In this document: positions 11,180 through 22,555 of the stretch, one piece after another
How positions within the stretch are numbered: the stretch's first letter is position 1
Layout of the letters: each line of letters starts with the position of its first letter
Assembly: GCA_032622095.1 (NCBI GenBank)
Contig: CP136063.1
Coordinates: 16,037,814 to 16,101,813, forward strand
Origin: Siphonodentalium dalli
Lineage: Eukaryota; Mollusca; Scaphopoda; Gadilida; Siphonodentaliidae
Length of the DNA stretch: 64,000 nt
Reading direction: 5' to 3'
Notes under the pieces: model-generated
The model's database searches: none
What the model was told of the DNA's origin: nothing
What the model saw: the letters and a program-made list of their open reading frames with translations, nothing else
Position numbers and translations under genes: made by a program

Positions 11180-11568
11180 CCATGTGGAATACGGCGGTAT
11201 ACCAAGGTGGCATACTGCGGTTTACCGATGTGGCACCATTGTAAAATACTGTGGTTTACCGATGTGGCACCATTGTGGAATACTGTGATTTACCGTGGTG
11301 AAATACTGTGGTTTACCGAGGTGGCACCCTTGTGGAATACTGTGGTTTACCGATGTGGCACCCTTGTGGAATACTGTGGTTTACCGAGGTGGCACCCGTG
11401 TGGAATACTGTGGTTCACCGAGGTGGCACCCTTGTGGAATACTGTGGTTTACCGAGGTGGGACCATTGTGGAATACTGTGATTTACCATGGTGGTATACC
11501 AAGGTGGCACCCTTGTGGAATACTGTGGTTTACCGATGTGGCACCCTTGTGGAATACTGTGGTGTTAT
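11180..11568. repeat. 34-bp minisatellite
   Basis: The unit GGAATACTGTGGTTTACCG plus AGGTGGCACCCTTGT repeats about ten times head to tail. Unit starts at 11334 and 11368 give the 34-bp period. Frames of 93 and 161 codons across it (LWNTVVYR-type repeats) come from repetition. Confidence 0.88.
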
Positions 11569-11671
11569 CAAGATGACACCACTATATCATACTATGTTAA
11601 TAAACAGTGGTTTATAACCACTGTTGATAAACATGGTACAATATAGTGGAGCCATCTTGGCAACACCACAG
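11569..11671. repeat. hairpin closing the minisatellite
   Basis: GTGGTGTTATCAAGATG and ACCACTATAT on the left pair with ATATAGTGG and CATCTTGGCAACACCAC on the right. An inner stem, AACAGTGG...CCACTGTT, sits at the centre. The 103-bp hairpin sits at the right end of the 34-bp array. Confidence 0.7.
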
Positions 11672-11919
11672 GAAACTTCAAGACAAAAACAGAAAATGTG
11701 TCGAATGAATGAAAGGTTCCACAAAATATGCCTTCATTGACAACAAATTACATTCATTTTGTTTCTATGATCCATCACATATAATCACAAAGGTCAGTAG
11801 AATTTAGGTACGTACAATACAGTGTTTTTCCTGACAAAAAATGAGTTCAGAAATCGTCAGAATAAAGTATCGTTGGTGAGACTATCTCTGCTATAATATT
11901 ATGCCTACCCTTATCGAAA

Positions 11920-12260
11920 AAACATGCTTGCCGCAAACATTTGCTGCAAATGTGCGGCAAACCCGTCTGCAAATTTTCAGCAAACCTACCAGCTGCGAAC
12001 TTTTATCATGCAAATGAGGTTTGCGGCAAACTTTCCGCAAATTTGCTGCAAAGGTTACCGCGACCTAATTTGCATGGTAAAAGATTGCAGCAAACTTTTA
12101 CCATGCCAATTAGGTCGCGGCAAATGTGCAGCAAATTTGCGGAACATTTGTCGCAAACTAATTTGCATGATAAACGTTTTCCCAGCAGATAATTGTTTGC
12201 GAAAAGCGTGCAACAAATTGCTCAGCTTCCTGCATACTCACTGCAACCAACTCTTGAGCT
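11920..12260. repeat. GCAAATTTGC/GCAGCAAAC-rich repeat with hairpin
   Basis: Words of the form TGC(A/G)GCAAAC and GCAAATTTGC recur every 15-25 bp. A hairpin at about 12049-12120 pairs ACCGCGACCTAATTTGCATG with its complement. Related text is at 14985-15495. Overlapping frames of 83 and 112 codons are a by-product. Confidence 0.6.
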
Positions 12261-13150
12261 AATTAATGTGAATTTCAAAACAAATGTACAAAACAAGAAT
12301 CTGAGACCAAAGAAAAATAAGGTTTGGGTCAAGTTACATGTCAGAAAAATTGGGGCCAGTATGGTATAGGCAAGCTTGAAATATAATTTTTTTTATATAA
12401 TTTGGACATTCTTATGATTTTTCGTCTCTTAATGCATGATTTACTTTGTATATAAAGCGGTAATACACACAATATGCTTTGACAGATACCAAACAGTCCA
12501 TTCTGAATTTACAAATGTATGAGAAATTAAAACTATTTAAAAAAAGAATTCTTGACACCATGAAAATCTGGGGTTGGTGTGTTTAGAATAGGCTGGGCTG
12601 GTATACTAGTAGGGAAACATGAACCACAAACATTTTTGGGTATATGGTTAGCATGTTAATGTCATACTAGGAAGAATGTGTGCTGGTCAAGATATGGCCT
12701 GTAAATTTATGCCCATATAAAAGAAATAACGAGGCACAATTTAAATAATAATTATATTGGATCTAAATTTAATTAAATTGCAATATTGTTCTACGTGAAT
12801 AATGTGCACACACACCTGAACCGGTACATAGATCATGTTATGAAACTCTACTTTGGCTATGCCCGTACATAGAGATCGTATTCCATCATTTGACATATGG
12901 GAACTTTTTGATGTTCTGTTGGGGAACTTCATATGCGTAAAACATGAACATGTACCTAGACAAACATCTACTGGAACTTGGATTCTGAATTTTCTGAAGC
13001 AGCATCAGCAATCTGCGAAGGCGGTCACATATAATTTAATTTGACATATTGTATCATCGTTTGTCCATGTACTAGCAGTAGTAGCTAGTTCGTACAAATG
13101 CAAAGTCGTTTCATTGTATGACTACTAGTAAGTACCGGTACTAAGGCCGG
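12261..13150. other. no gene seen; fragment of the 28125 foldback family
   Basis: No supported gene. At about 12858-12960, GGGAACTTTTTGATGTTCTG and GGGGAACTTC match the inverted-repeat arm of the foldback at 28125-28520. At 13005-13030, AGCAATCTGCGAAGGCGGTCA matches 14085-14110 and, inverted, 36985-37010. Confidence 0.45.
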
Positions 13151-13650
13151 TGGGGTCATTGTCACAACGCTCCGGTCACATTCGTAACGGTTTATAGCCA
13201 ACTTTTTAAATCGATCACAAATGTAGCCAGCTTTTCACCAGCGATCACATTCGTAGCCAGCTTTTCTAATAGCATGTTTTATATGGCGCGAAATATGACG
13301 TCATCGCGTTTGTGACTAAAATGTGGACATCATGCTCCAAAACTGACTTTGTTTATCAACTTAAATTACAATAATTGCATATAATTCGAGCATTCTAACG
13401 ACATTGATCGGAAACCTCTCAGGTTATTAGACAGAAATATTCAATATCAATTTAAAAGCCAAGTTGTTTTTCATCCACCAAGTCAGAAAAATTACCGTAA
13501 ATTATTTATAACCTAATCGTGTTCACCGATGCTCGCATGAATATGAAAAGCTGGCTATAAATGTGATCACCATAGAAAAGCTGGGTACATTTGTGATCAA
13601 TTTAAAAATCTGGCCACGATTGTGATCAATGCCTTGTGACAATGACCCCA
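13151..13650. mobile_element. 500-bp foldback element
   Basis: Ends are TGGGGTCATTGTCACAA and TTGTGACAATGACCCCA. The arms carry internal repeats of ATCACA(T/A)TCGTAGCCAGCTTT, two or more on each side, so the 100-bp inverted repeats are themselves iterated. The centre (13280-13530) is unique and non-coding. No convincing target duplication is seen. Confidence 0.72.
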
Positions 13651-14984
13651 TCAGCGGTACTAACTTGAACTTGACACAGGATTTGTAAGATGAACAATTT
13701 TAAAAGAATGTTCCTTGAAGTGTGTGACCTTAATCTTCATTAACTTCCATGGCTTCTATGCATGATCCCTGGGGAAAATCAATTCAAGTTTAACTTATTC
13801 AAGGGCAGCCACCTGCACTGCAGACAGCCTAATATACTTGAATGTATATATTATATGGAACATCACTGAAATTTCATGGTTGATCAACTGAATCCGAATT
13901 TCATGGTCATTGAATTTTCATATCCAGTCTCCACTATTCATCCCATTCAAAATTGGCGAGCTCGCCGGTTTCCGGGTCAACACACCATTTCACTTCGAAG
14001 TTTGAGTTGAAATTTGGATGTAATTGTAAACATAGTTCAGTCATGAACGTACATGTAGTGCGTATCCTTCTGGAAGCATCAATCTCATGAATCTGCGAAA
14101 GCGGTCATGTTGACCTATTGTAAACAGTACTATTTCCTTCAAGTTCACATAATAATGATCAAGAATGATTACGGATATTACAATTTATTAGATTCTCGAT
14201 GTGCATACACTGTCATAATAATCATATTCCATATAATTAATTAATTATATTCCTCAATGTTCAATCGACTTCAACAGATCCACTGAATCATGGCAGTGGC
14301 GGTTTTTAATTAAAACAATTGACCGCTCAAATTTCGCCTGTTTAAAAATGCAGCTTGCAGAAAGAAACGGATCATTGATGTTGTTTTATGGGCATTTTGC
14401 TTCATCTGGATTATTTCTACACAAAGTATATACAAACAATGATTTACATTGGCATTATATTAATAACTGATATATCTAAAACGGCGCACATTTTGTATGA
14501 CTCCATTCCATATTCCAGTTCCCGTTTCACTTTTTAATTTTATAACTTTCGATTTCAAAGGGCACATCCGCCATGATATATTTGTTTTGTTTTCATGATA
14601 ACAAACCCATGATCGCGAAAATAAAGCTATCCGATAATAGAACTGTTAAAGCCACATGGGGTATTGAACCTTTTAAAAACATTATTTGGAATGTTGTTGT
14701 CCATAAATTGCATAATCAATCGCTTGTTAGATCGGAATTAAAAAAAAATAATCAACCCCCGAAATTAGGAAAAATATCCCCACGGCAAATTTAATCAAGC
14801 TGAATATAGATATCACAATAATCACATGTTACCACGGTGTTTCACACAGCTTTGCTTTATTTTGCTCTGGATTATGTTGAAATCAATGATGTAAATTATC
14901 AAACCCAAATTTTAAACAAATATATGGTGAAAACATAATTGAAATATTCCAAGTTTAAAACGCATATGTGGCGAACAAAGATTC
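13651..14984. other. no gene seen
   Basis: AT-rich, with no supported gene. GTGCGTATCCTTCTGGAAGC (14060) to the CTGCGAAAGCGGTCATGTTG block belongs to the dispersed repeat also found inverted near 36985-37050. A 73-codon frame at 14573 has no recognisable domain. Confidence 0.4.
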
Positions 14985-15495
14985 CAATGCACTAACTGCG
15001 AACTTGAAAATAATATAAAATTCACTGTGAACTTATCGCAAACTTTTGCATCCAATCTAAATTTACTGCAAAAAAATATACATGAAATATTTGTGGATTG
15101 CTAAAATAAAAGCACTTGGTCAAGGATTGATGCCTTAATTAATTTAATGTTTCAAATTATCAAATCCAAACTTTAAATAAATATTTAGTGAAAAACAAAA
15201 TGAAATTCGAAGTTTGAAAAGCACATGCAGCGAACAAATATTCCAAACCAAGATTCCAGCACACTTACCGCAAATTTGAAACTAATCTAAAATTTACTGT
15301 GAACTTATCGCAAATGGTTTGCCTTGAATTTAAATTTTCTGCAAAGTTGCAGCAAATAAACTAAATTTACTGCAAAGTAGCAGCAAACAAAATGTTTCCG
15401 GCAAAGATCTGCGAATATGTGCAATTGACTTTCTGCGAACAAACCATTTGCTGCAAACATGCCGCACATTTGCCGCTAACTTGCAGCAAACAACC
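14985..15495. repeat. GCAAACTT/GCAGCAAAC repeat, second block
   Basis: Irregular tandem text with TTACTGCAAA, TTATCGCAAA and GCAGCAAACAA. A unit of about 200 bp seems to recur: ATCAAACCCAAATTTTAAA at 14898 and ATCAAATCCAAACTTTAAA at 15159. Its word content matches 11920-12260, so the two blocks probably share an origin. Confidence 0.5.
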
Positions 15496-15572
15496 ATTTC
15501 GATATTGTCATTGTGAAATACTTGGTTCCACTAGGGTATTTGGCCATGGTATTGTTACTTTGGTAGAAAAAC

Positions 15573-15880
15573 TTAAAGATGGATTATCTCTTTAAATAAC
15601 AAATTTTAAATAGTTTCGTGGCTATAAAATAATAGGTATGAACTGAAGACCTATGTCCGGAGAAGCTTCTATCAATTAATATTGATTTTATATCGAATAT
15701 TAAATCGGGACCGTTCATGTTACTATTTTTAGAACAGACCATTCGGATGATACCATATTGCGACATAGAGCACTGGACTGTTCCTATGGCTACGCAACGG
15801 ATGTCAAATATCACAGATTGGTTGTTTGTATTGTTTTGTTCCACAGATAATATGATGATACGTAAACGTAATTTGCGCCC
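15573..15880. mobile_element. TTAA-flanked element C, partial copy
   Basis: Begins TTAAAGATGGATTATCTC and carries the roughly 140-bp end (…TCCGGAGAAGCTTCTATC…ATCGAATATTAAATCGG). The interior ACCATTCGGATGATACC to TTTGTATTGTTTTGTTCCAC follows. The other end is missing. The same order is found, inverted, at 50330-50618 and 39757-39949. Confidence 0.65.
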
Positions 15881-15959
15881 GCTTGTTAATCTTTCGTAGG
15901 ATTTGATGATTAATTAACCATAATTACAAAAATCATACCGGTATATGTAAATGATCATA

Positions 15960-16200
15960 CACTCAAAAAAATTTCATTGTAATATTACGACAGAAACTGT
16001 TGGCAGGAATTGGACCATCAGTAACTGTCGTAAAATTACGAGATCAATGTATTCTGACATTTACAAATTTGATCGTATATTTACAAAATGATCGTAATAT
16101 TATGACAGAAAAACTATCGTAAAATTACAACATCATCGTAATGTGAATTTACGGTTTAATCGTAAAATTACATGGCCAACGTAATCTGAAGCTGAGAACC
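15960..16200. repeat. TCGTAAAATTAC repeat
   Basis: ATCGTAAAATTAC, CGTAATATTA and their complements recur in both orientations about every 30-60 bp. The pattern looks like a decayed foldback or satellite. Non-coding. Confidence 0.5.
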
Positions 16201-17205
16201 TGGTGTGAATTGAACTGTGGTGGGGTCTCAAGCGATCTACCCCTACACATTATAAAACAAATGCCAGTAAATGACATAAGTAGCTTGAGGATGGATGTGA
16301 TCCATCGAACCACGGAAAAATTCAACCAGGTCCACAGGTGCTAAATTTCTGCACTATACATCTACAATTATAGATAAAAATAAATGTCCAACACCTAATT
16401 GTCATGAAATCGACATTTCTCGTACAACAACATTTTGGAACAAAGTTACATACGGTACCTTGAATAATTAGCCTAACTAATGTAGGTACCAACCTGTGCT
16501 TTCACCATGACAAAAGATAACAAACTCTGATAATCAACACCCGAGTTACAAGGTGATATGCTCGGACAGACAGAGCCCTTGACTACCTGTACTGGTAAAT
16601 GCCCTCCGGGGGGGGGTCAGAAAACATTTTCAGGCACGTATGCTGATTTTTTACTTTCGACCCTTGTTGGGACCCCCACCCACCATGCGTCCAAATTTTT
16701 CCGACCATTTTTGGACACCCACCCCCTTTTAACACTAAAGCAGATTTGCGGGGGGAATTCACTGTAAACAGCTGTATATGAATTTCTGTGCATACTATTT
16801 GTCATGGATGTTAACATTGGCATGTAAATAGGAACGGGTCATTTTGGGGTCATTCGGCCAAAAAAACATGGCTGCCAGCGGCCATCTTGGATTTCAAAAT
16901 TTGCAACAAAATACAACACAATAACTGCCTGCAGTCAGTTTAGCAGTTAGAATTACATTAGTTCTCTTATTCTAAGGTGTTTTAAGCCAAATTCATTGAA
17001 AAAAACAGTCAAAAAACTTGCAGGAAAAAAGTTCTGAGTTGCGGAAAAAATTGTTTGTTAGTCCCATCGACCAAACCACCCACCCAGTGATTCACACCCC
17101 ACCCCCCGCATAAGTGCCTGTAAAAAATACCCCCATGTGATCTATGGTTAGTCACCTACAATAGGTAGTCACGATGCACCGTCTGCACATATCATATGTA
17201 CTCCG
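16201..17205. other. no gene seen; inverted fragment of the 161-bp satellite
   Basis: No supported gene. At 16835-16905, GGTCATTCGGCC…CATGGCTGCCAGCGGCCATCTTGG is the reverse complement of the 161-bp unit at 19.8-21.4 kb. Poly-G and poly-C runs with CAGGCACGTATGCTGAT (16630) recall text at 34170-34330. Confidence 0.45.
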
Positions 17206-17219
17206 CCGATCGGAAAGTT

Positions 17220-17345
17220 TTCTTCAGTCAAGATGTTGGTCAAGAGGTCGCCACATAGGAATCGAACCCATGTCAGTCACTAGCTCAGGTCCTACAGCTT
17301 GGTGACCGGTACCGTGCTCATTGGACCACTGACCAACCCAGACAC
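17220..17345 (-). mobile_element. tRNA-derived SINE-like sequence
   Basis: On the minus strand a TGGTCAGTGGTCC box (17323-17335) resembles an RNA polymerase III A box. GGTTCGATTCC (17258-17268) is a near-perfect B box, preceded by ACATG and followed by TATGTGGCGACC. The A-B spacing of about 55 bp is longer than in a normal tRNA, and no cloverleaf is clear. This favours a SINE head or old tRNA relic over a working tRNA gene. Confidence 0.55.
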
Positions 17346-17718
17346 CACCCCCCCCCCCAATAATAAACAACAATGTACATATAGTATACACTGATACAAC
17401 TACTATTTAAACATGAAATACATAGACGTGTGTCTCCTTAATTATGCAGCCATTGTTATTGACCCAGAAACTCAAACCCAACAAAGCGCTCCCAAAGTTC
17501 CATTGGTTTAATTTGGAAATCCTGAAAATGAAGTAACAATATTATACACGGTACTAACTACTATGGACAAAAAAGCAGCTCAGCATTTGCGCCAAGATTT
17601 TCGAGTGTCACTGTCAGCTAATGTATTGACATCCTGTTCAAACACTGCTGTTTTTTTGTTTTAATAATTTTTCGACTTTCCCAAATTTTAAATCAAACTA
17701 ACAACATAGGGACTGGAA

Positions 17719-18257
17719 TACCAGCACCGAAGCCGAACCACCCAAACTCAGTTGCGGAAGTTTCTGACAAAAAATTTGCTTTAGTATATCTGGGATAAAT
17801 CGCAACCATCTTTCATACTTTGCGATAATTACTTTGCGATATCTTTGACTGATGATAAATCACAAACAAATTTGGGTTCAAGTTTTAAAACCCTCCTGTC
17901 ACTTTCCAAATATCTATTTAAAAATACATGTTGATAAATTGCAAAACTTTGCGATAAATTGCAAACATCTTTACGATAGATCGTAAAATACTTCGCAATT
18001 TTATATAACAGAATAGCAATCATCTTTGCGATAAAAACTGTTAATTACTTTGCAAACAAATTAACATACCTTTGCAATGGCAAAGGTAAGTGTCGCAAAT
18101 TTGTTTGTGATTTATCAGTCAAAGATAATATCGCAAAGTAATTATCGCAAAGTACCGTATGAAAGATGGTTGCGATTTATCCCAGATATACTAAAGCAAA
18201 TTTTTTGTCATAAACTACCGCAACTGAGTTTGGGTGGGTCGGCTTCGGCGCTGGTAT
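17719..18257. mobile_element. TA-flanked foldback MITE (GCGATTTATC type)
   Basis: Ends are CCAGCACCGAAGCCGA and TCGGCTTCGGCGCTGG, each flanked by TA (17719-17720, 18256-18257). The arms exceed 150 bp and pair through ACTCAGTTGCGG, TATATCTGGGATAAATCGCA and TTTGCGATAATTACTTTGCG. The TA duplication fits Tc1/mariner-type MITEs. Non-coding. Confidence 0.75.
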
Positions 18258-18387
18258 AATACACATGTATGACCTGGTTTAGCATAGAGTGGGGATTATA
18301 ATCTTCCTGAGTGTGGCACAAACTTGGCCATGCGCATCTAATCCTGAGTTCACATGGTTTGGGACATAATCACATTGACTGGTAACA

Positions 18388-18560
18388 TTAAAGGTACTCA
18401 ATCCGATAAAACTCCTCTCAATTACTATTTCAATGGCTTCGGGGGTCAAAAATATTTGATTCGAGTCGAGGAAGTCACCCATCAAAGCTCAGATTTGTTA
18501 GATATCGATTGCAAGGTGCGAATGGAATTATGCAAAATTGTGTTTTTGGTCAGATTCAAG
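18388..18560. mobile_element. TTAAAGGTACTCAATC element, one-sided fragment
   Basis: Starts TTAAAGGTACTCAATCCG and continues with ATTCGAGTCGAGG and ATCAAAGCTCAGA…TTAGATATCGATT. These match, in order, the arm of the 6027-6972 foldback. The other end is not seen. Confidence 0.6.
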
Positions 18561-18779
18561 GGGGAGGGGGTGCAGTGTTGAAATTTCCCGAAGTGGACCC
18601 CCCCCCCCCAACAACACGTCCCTGACCAAACGGTACCGTAACTCCACTGCAGTGACCATCTTGATACCACTGTGCATACCGTATACTACCAGCAATACAA
18701 TGGTCTTCACCGGGGTATCACCCTGTTTTTCAAGTCAATTACTTTGATTATAGTGGAACTCCACAACCACGGGGATGTT

Positions 18780-19020
18780 TGTATGCCAACAATGAAAATT
18801 AAAATGGTAATTCCTATCTAGAAGTCACCTCGAGGATCCATATTAAGTTCGATGAAGGGTTGTGGCCTGTAGGGTGTGCCAAAGAATTTAGTGATGCAAA
18901 GAGTAAAACACAAGATACCTGCTAGTGGCCATGTATTTCATCGAAAATTGTTCAAATTCAATCGTTCCCATCTAGAGGTGATCCCAAACATACATGTAGT
19001 AATGTACCCTTAAATTTTCA
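18780..19020 (+). repeat. diverged outlier of the 161-bp satellite
   Basis: GGCCTGTAGGGTGTGCCAAAG, TTTAGTGATGCAAAGAGTAAAA and CGTTCCCATCTAGAGGTGAT match the satellite at 19.8-21.4 kb with many changes. Confidence 0.5.
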
Positions 19021-19369
19021 AAACATTTTACCAATAATTAAGAAACTGACCTTACATTCATTCCTCGCGCCAAACTAAATTTATTTTAGAGTACTGACGT
19101 CTTCAATGGTTGACGTCCCCACGTAATTCCTTGAACCAAATGATTTTTGTGTCGATGAAATGTGCACATGGCGATCGCATAATTATCTTGCTCGAAGCGA
19201 AAAGCCATTTTAATTCTTAATCGCGCACGCCTTATCCATATACCATATCACGAATAAACAGACGCTCTTTATTTGGCACGCTTAAGGAAATCGGGACCGT
19301 GGTAAATTAGAACCGCAATTTCAGATTAATATTTTCCATGCGCAATATGTCAGTCTATTGTCAGATAAT

Positions 19370-19628
19370 TTACAATGCTCAGTTGCGATACGGACGCTAG
19401 GTTTTACTGTGGTTTAAACTTACACAGCGGTAGTGGCACCAAAAACTCAACCGCGACCACGCGGTTGCCCGCGTTTTCAATACCGCGGTCAGGCGTTATT
19501 ACACCGCGGTCAGGCGTTATTACACCGCAGTCAGGCGGTATTACACCGCAGTCAGGCGGTATTACACCGCGGTCATACCGCATGTCAACCTCGTTAAGGA
19601 GGGTCGATTAATTAGAGCATAGCTGTAC
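19370..19628. mobile_element. MITE-like element, AGCTATGCTCTAATTAAT family, copy 2, with 21-bp tandem repeat
   Basis: The right end TCGATTAATTAGAGCATAGCTGT is the complement of the end at 5639. The interior holds five units of a 21-bp repeat, ACCGCGGTCAGGCGTTATTAC or variants (19482-19575). The left boundary is uncertain. Confidence 0.55.
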
Positions 19629-19795
19629 TTCATATAATGAAAGTGTCAATGACACTGTACCTCAACTTGGAAAGGGAATAATTTAATGTGGAGCGATTAG
19701 GGGTGCGGAAAGTTGAAATGTCTAAGTAATACTAGATTATCAACATGAAGAGATACATATACCGGTACATGTATACCGGTATATAAAAAAGTTAA
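19629..19795. other. spacer
   Basis: Short AT-rich stretch with ACCGGTA and TACATGTA words. Nothing else seen. Confidence 0.4.
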
Positions 19796-21420
19796 ATCCA
19801 AGATGGTTACAGATGTAAAATCCAGGTGGCTATGTTTTCCAATAAAATTTAAAAACATTTGATAGCTTCCATCTAGTAAGATCAATATCAAGATTAATAT
19901 GAAGTCTGGAGATGATCGGATGAGGGAAGTGGACTGTAGGGTGTGCCAAAGGATTTTGTCATGCAAAGAGTAAAATCCAAGATGGCTGCCAGTGGACACA
20001 TTTTAAGACCAAATGAACCTAAAATGACTTGTTATCTACATGCCTGTGTCAACAGCCATGACAAATTTCATGATGATCCGATTAAAGGTACGACCTGTAG
20101 CCCATGCCAAAGGATTTAGTCATGCAAAGAGTAAAATCCAAGATGGCTGCTGGCGGCCATGATTTTGGCCGAATAACCTAAAAATTACTCGATCTCATCT
20201 ACATGTCAATGTCAACATCCATGACAAATTTCACAATGATCTGACAAAAGGTGCGTTCTGTAGCACGTGCCAAAGGATTTAGTCATGCAAAGTGTAAAAT
20301 CCAACATGGCTGCTGGCGGCCATGTTTTTTGGTCGAATGACTGGACAATGACTCGTTCCCATCTACATGTCATATTTAACAACCATGACAAATTTCATGA
20401 TGATCTGACCAAAGGTTAGACTTGTGGCCTGTGTGAAAGGATTTAGTCATGCAAAGAGTAAATTCCAAGATGGCTGCCAGCGGCCATGTTTTTTGGCCGA
20501 ACGACCCCAAAATTACTCGTTCCCCATCTACATGTCAATATTAACACCCATGACAAATTTAATGATGACCAGACGAACAGTAGCCTGTGCTAATGGATTG
20601 AATTTTGAAATCAAAGATGGCCGCGGGCAGCCATGTTTTTTTGTCCGAATGACCCCAAAATGAATCATTCCCATCTACAGTCCAATTTAAACAGCCATGA
20701 CAAATTCCATGATGATCAGACTAAAGCTACGATCTGTAGCTCGTGCTAAAGGATTCAGTCATCCAAAAAGTAAAATCCAAGATGGCTGCTGGCGGCCATG
20801 TTTTTTGGCCAAATGACCCCAAAATGACTCGTTCCCATCTACATGTCATTGTCAACATTCATGACAAATTTTATGATGATCTGACCAAAGGTACGACCCG
20901 TAGCCCGTGCCAAAGGATTTAGTCACGCAAAGAGTAAAATCCAAGATAGTCAGCTGAGATAGCTGCCAGCGGCCATGTTTTTTGGCCGAATGACCCCAAA
21001 AGTACTCGTTTCCCATCTACATGTAAATATTAACATCCATGACAAATTTCATGATGATCCGACCAAAGGTACGGTACAACCTGTAGGGCATGCCAAATAA
21101 TTTAGTCATGCAAAGAGTAAAATCCAAGATGGCTGTCGACGGCCATGTTTTTTGGTCGAATGACCCCAAAATTACTCGTTCCTATCTACATGTCAATATT
21201 AACATCCATGACAAATTTCATGATGATCAGACGAACAGTACGACCTGTAGACCGTTCTAATGGATTGAATATTGAAATCCAAGATGGCCGCTGGTGGCCA
21301 TGTTTTGTTATCCAAATGAATCGTTCTGGTCTACCGTCTAAATGTTGATGTCAACAGCTATGTGAAATTTCATAATGATCTGACCAAAGGTACGACCTGT
21401 AGCCTGTATTGTTGACGAAT
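19796..21420 (+). repeat. about 161-bp satellite, 9-10 units
   Basis: The phrase GAGTAAAATCCAAGATGGCTG recurs near 19970, 20131, 20294, 20459, 20608, 20769, 20934, 21116 and 21275, a spacing of 149-182 bp. Each unit also has CATGTTTTTTGGCC, TGACCCCAAAATGACTCGTT, CATCTACATGTCA and ATGACAAATTTCATGATGATC. It ends at GACGAATTACGCACACACGC. Each unit contains an AAGATGGC(T/C)GC word similar to the YY1 site. Small frames are by-products. Confidence 0.88.
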
Positions 21421-21634
21421 TACGCACACACGCATACATGTACACACAGACGACAAAGCCATGGCAATAGCTCAAACTTTACAAAGTAAAGTTGACCTAA
21501 TAATGTGGGCGGTGTAAGGCAGCGTTTGTTTGCATATGGTATCTTGGTGTTGATGATTAACGAAAATACCATATGGCACTAGTCTCCCAGATGCCTCGGG
21601 TTTATGTACCATAAGCTTTCTCACCAAGCTTTTT

Positions 21635-22025
21635 ACCCTGCTGGTAAAACAAGTGTCCCACTTAACCACGGTGCGGTTATCATTGCCACCGCGGCCGAAA
21701 TGCAACTGCCGGTACATCGCGGCTCCACCGGCTAACTACAGTTGGGCCGCTGTGTATTTGCCATTCGGCCATGGTGTAGTTACCGCTGTGTACATTCATT
21801 AAACTGAAAAAAGACAATACAAACCAGAAATCTAACCACGGTGTACATGCCATGCGGCCCCGTTGTAGTTGCTTTTCGGCCATGGTGTACATGTGTACTT
21901 GACGTTTGGCTGCGGTGTACTTGCCGCTCAGCCGCGGTGCTCAACTGCAGTTACAAACTCTGACACCACGGTCGAACGGCAAATACACCGCGGTGCCAAT
22001 GGACACTTGTTTTGTCCAGCAGGGT
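21635..22025. mobile_element. TA-flanked MITE (CCCTGCTGG ends)
   Basis: Terminal inverted repeats of about 26 bp begin CCCTGCTGGTAAAACAAGTG and end CACTTGTTTTGTCCAGCAGGG. They are flanked by TA (21634-21635, 22025-22026). The interior is an irregular repeat of GCGGTGTA(C/G)(T/A)TGCC-type words in both orientations. Length is about 390 bp, with no transposase. Confidence 0.72.
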
Positions 22026-22555
22026 ACATCAGCCAGGGCAACCCAGAAGTTAACGGTCTAACCTGGGCTTCCTAGATGGTAGGGACAACTTGGTTAGTGG
22101 GTACAACTTGGGCATGTGAAAGCAAGTCATCACCTGGAACATAACACGATTTGTTCTGACTTAACCCGAGGTCAGCCAATAATAGAATGTTTGCGTCATG
22201 TGAGTGTTTAGTGATTTATATAGCCACACAATGTTGACCGAAACGAAACCTTGCTTGAGTCTTGACAGTTAGTTTTGCAAATGTTCGTATACTAATATTA
22301 TATCACGACATACTGTCCATACTGAAGTATTGCATTATTATGTATTTTTCGCAACATTACATTTTCTACCTGGTTTTTAGGCACGTCATTGAAATTTGCA
22401 TGCATCTTTTTTTTATCTCGATTCCATCATTTCCTAATTTCTGATGATTGGTTGGTGATTATCACAATACGCCAGGGGCAGGTGAACACTGTGCATGCAT
22501 ACTGTACTAGTAACTATCACAAGTATAACATACTGTGGGAACAACTTAGTGTATG
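22026..22555. other. no gene seen
   Basis: No supported gene; frames of 60-81 codons at 22262-22634 have no domain. Confidence 0.4.

Noticed and set aside
11132-11617. Frames of 93 and 161 codons (LWNTVVYR repeats)
   Set aside because: By-product of the 34-bp minisatellite; present in two overlapping frames.
17220-17345. A functional tRNA gene on the minus strand
   Set aside because: The A and B boxes are about 55 bp apart and no convincing cloverleaf or anticodon loop can be drawn, so SINE or relic is preferred.
19796-21420. CRISPR-like array
   Set aside because: Units of about 161 bp are repeats along their whole length, with no unique spacers, and the DNA is eukaryotic.
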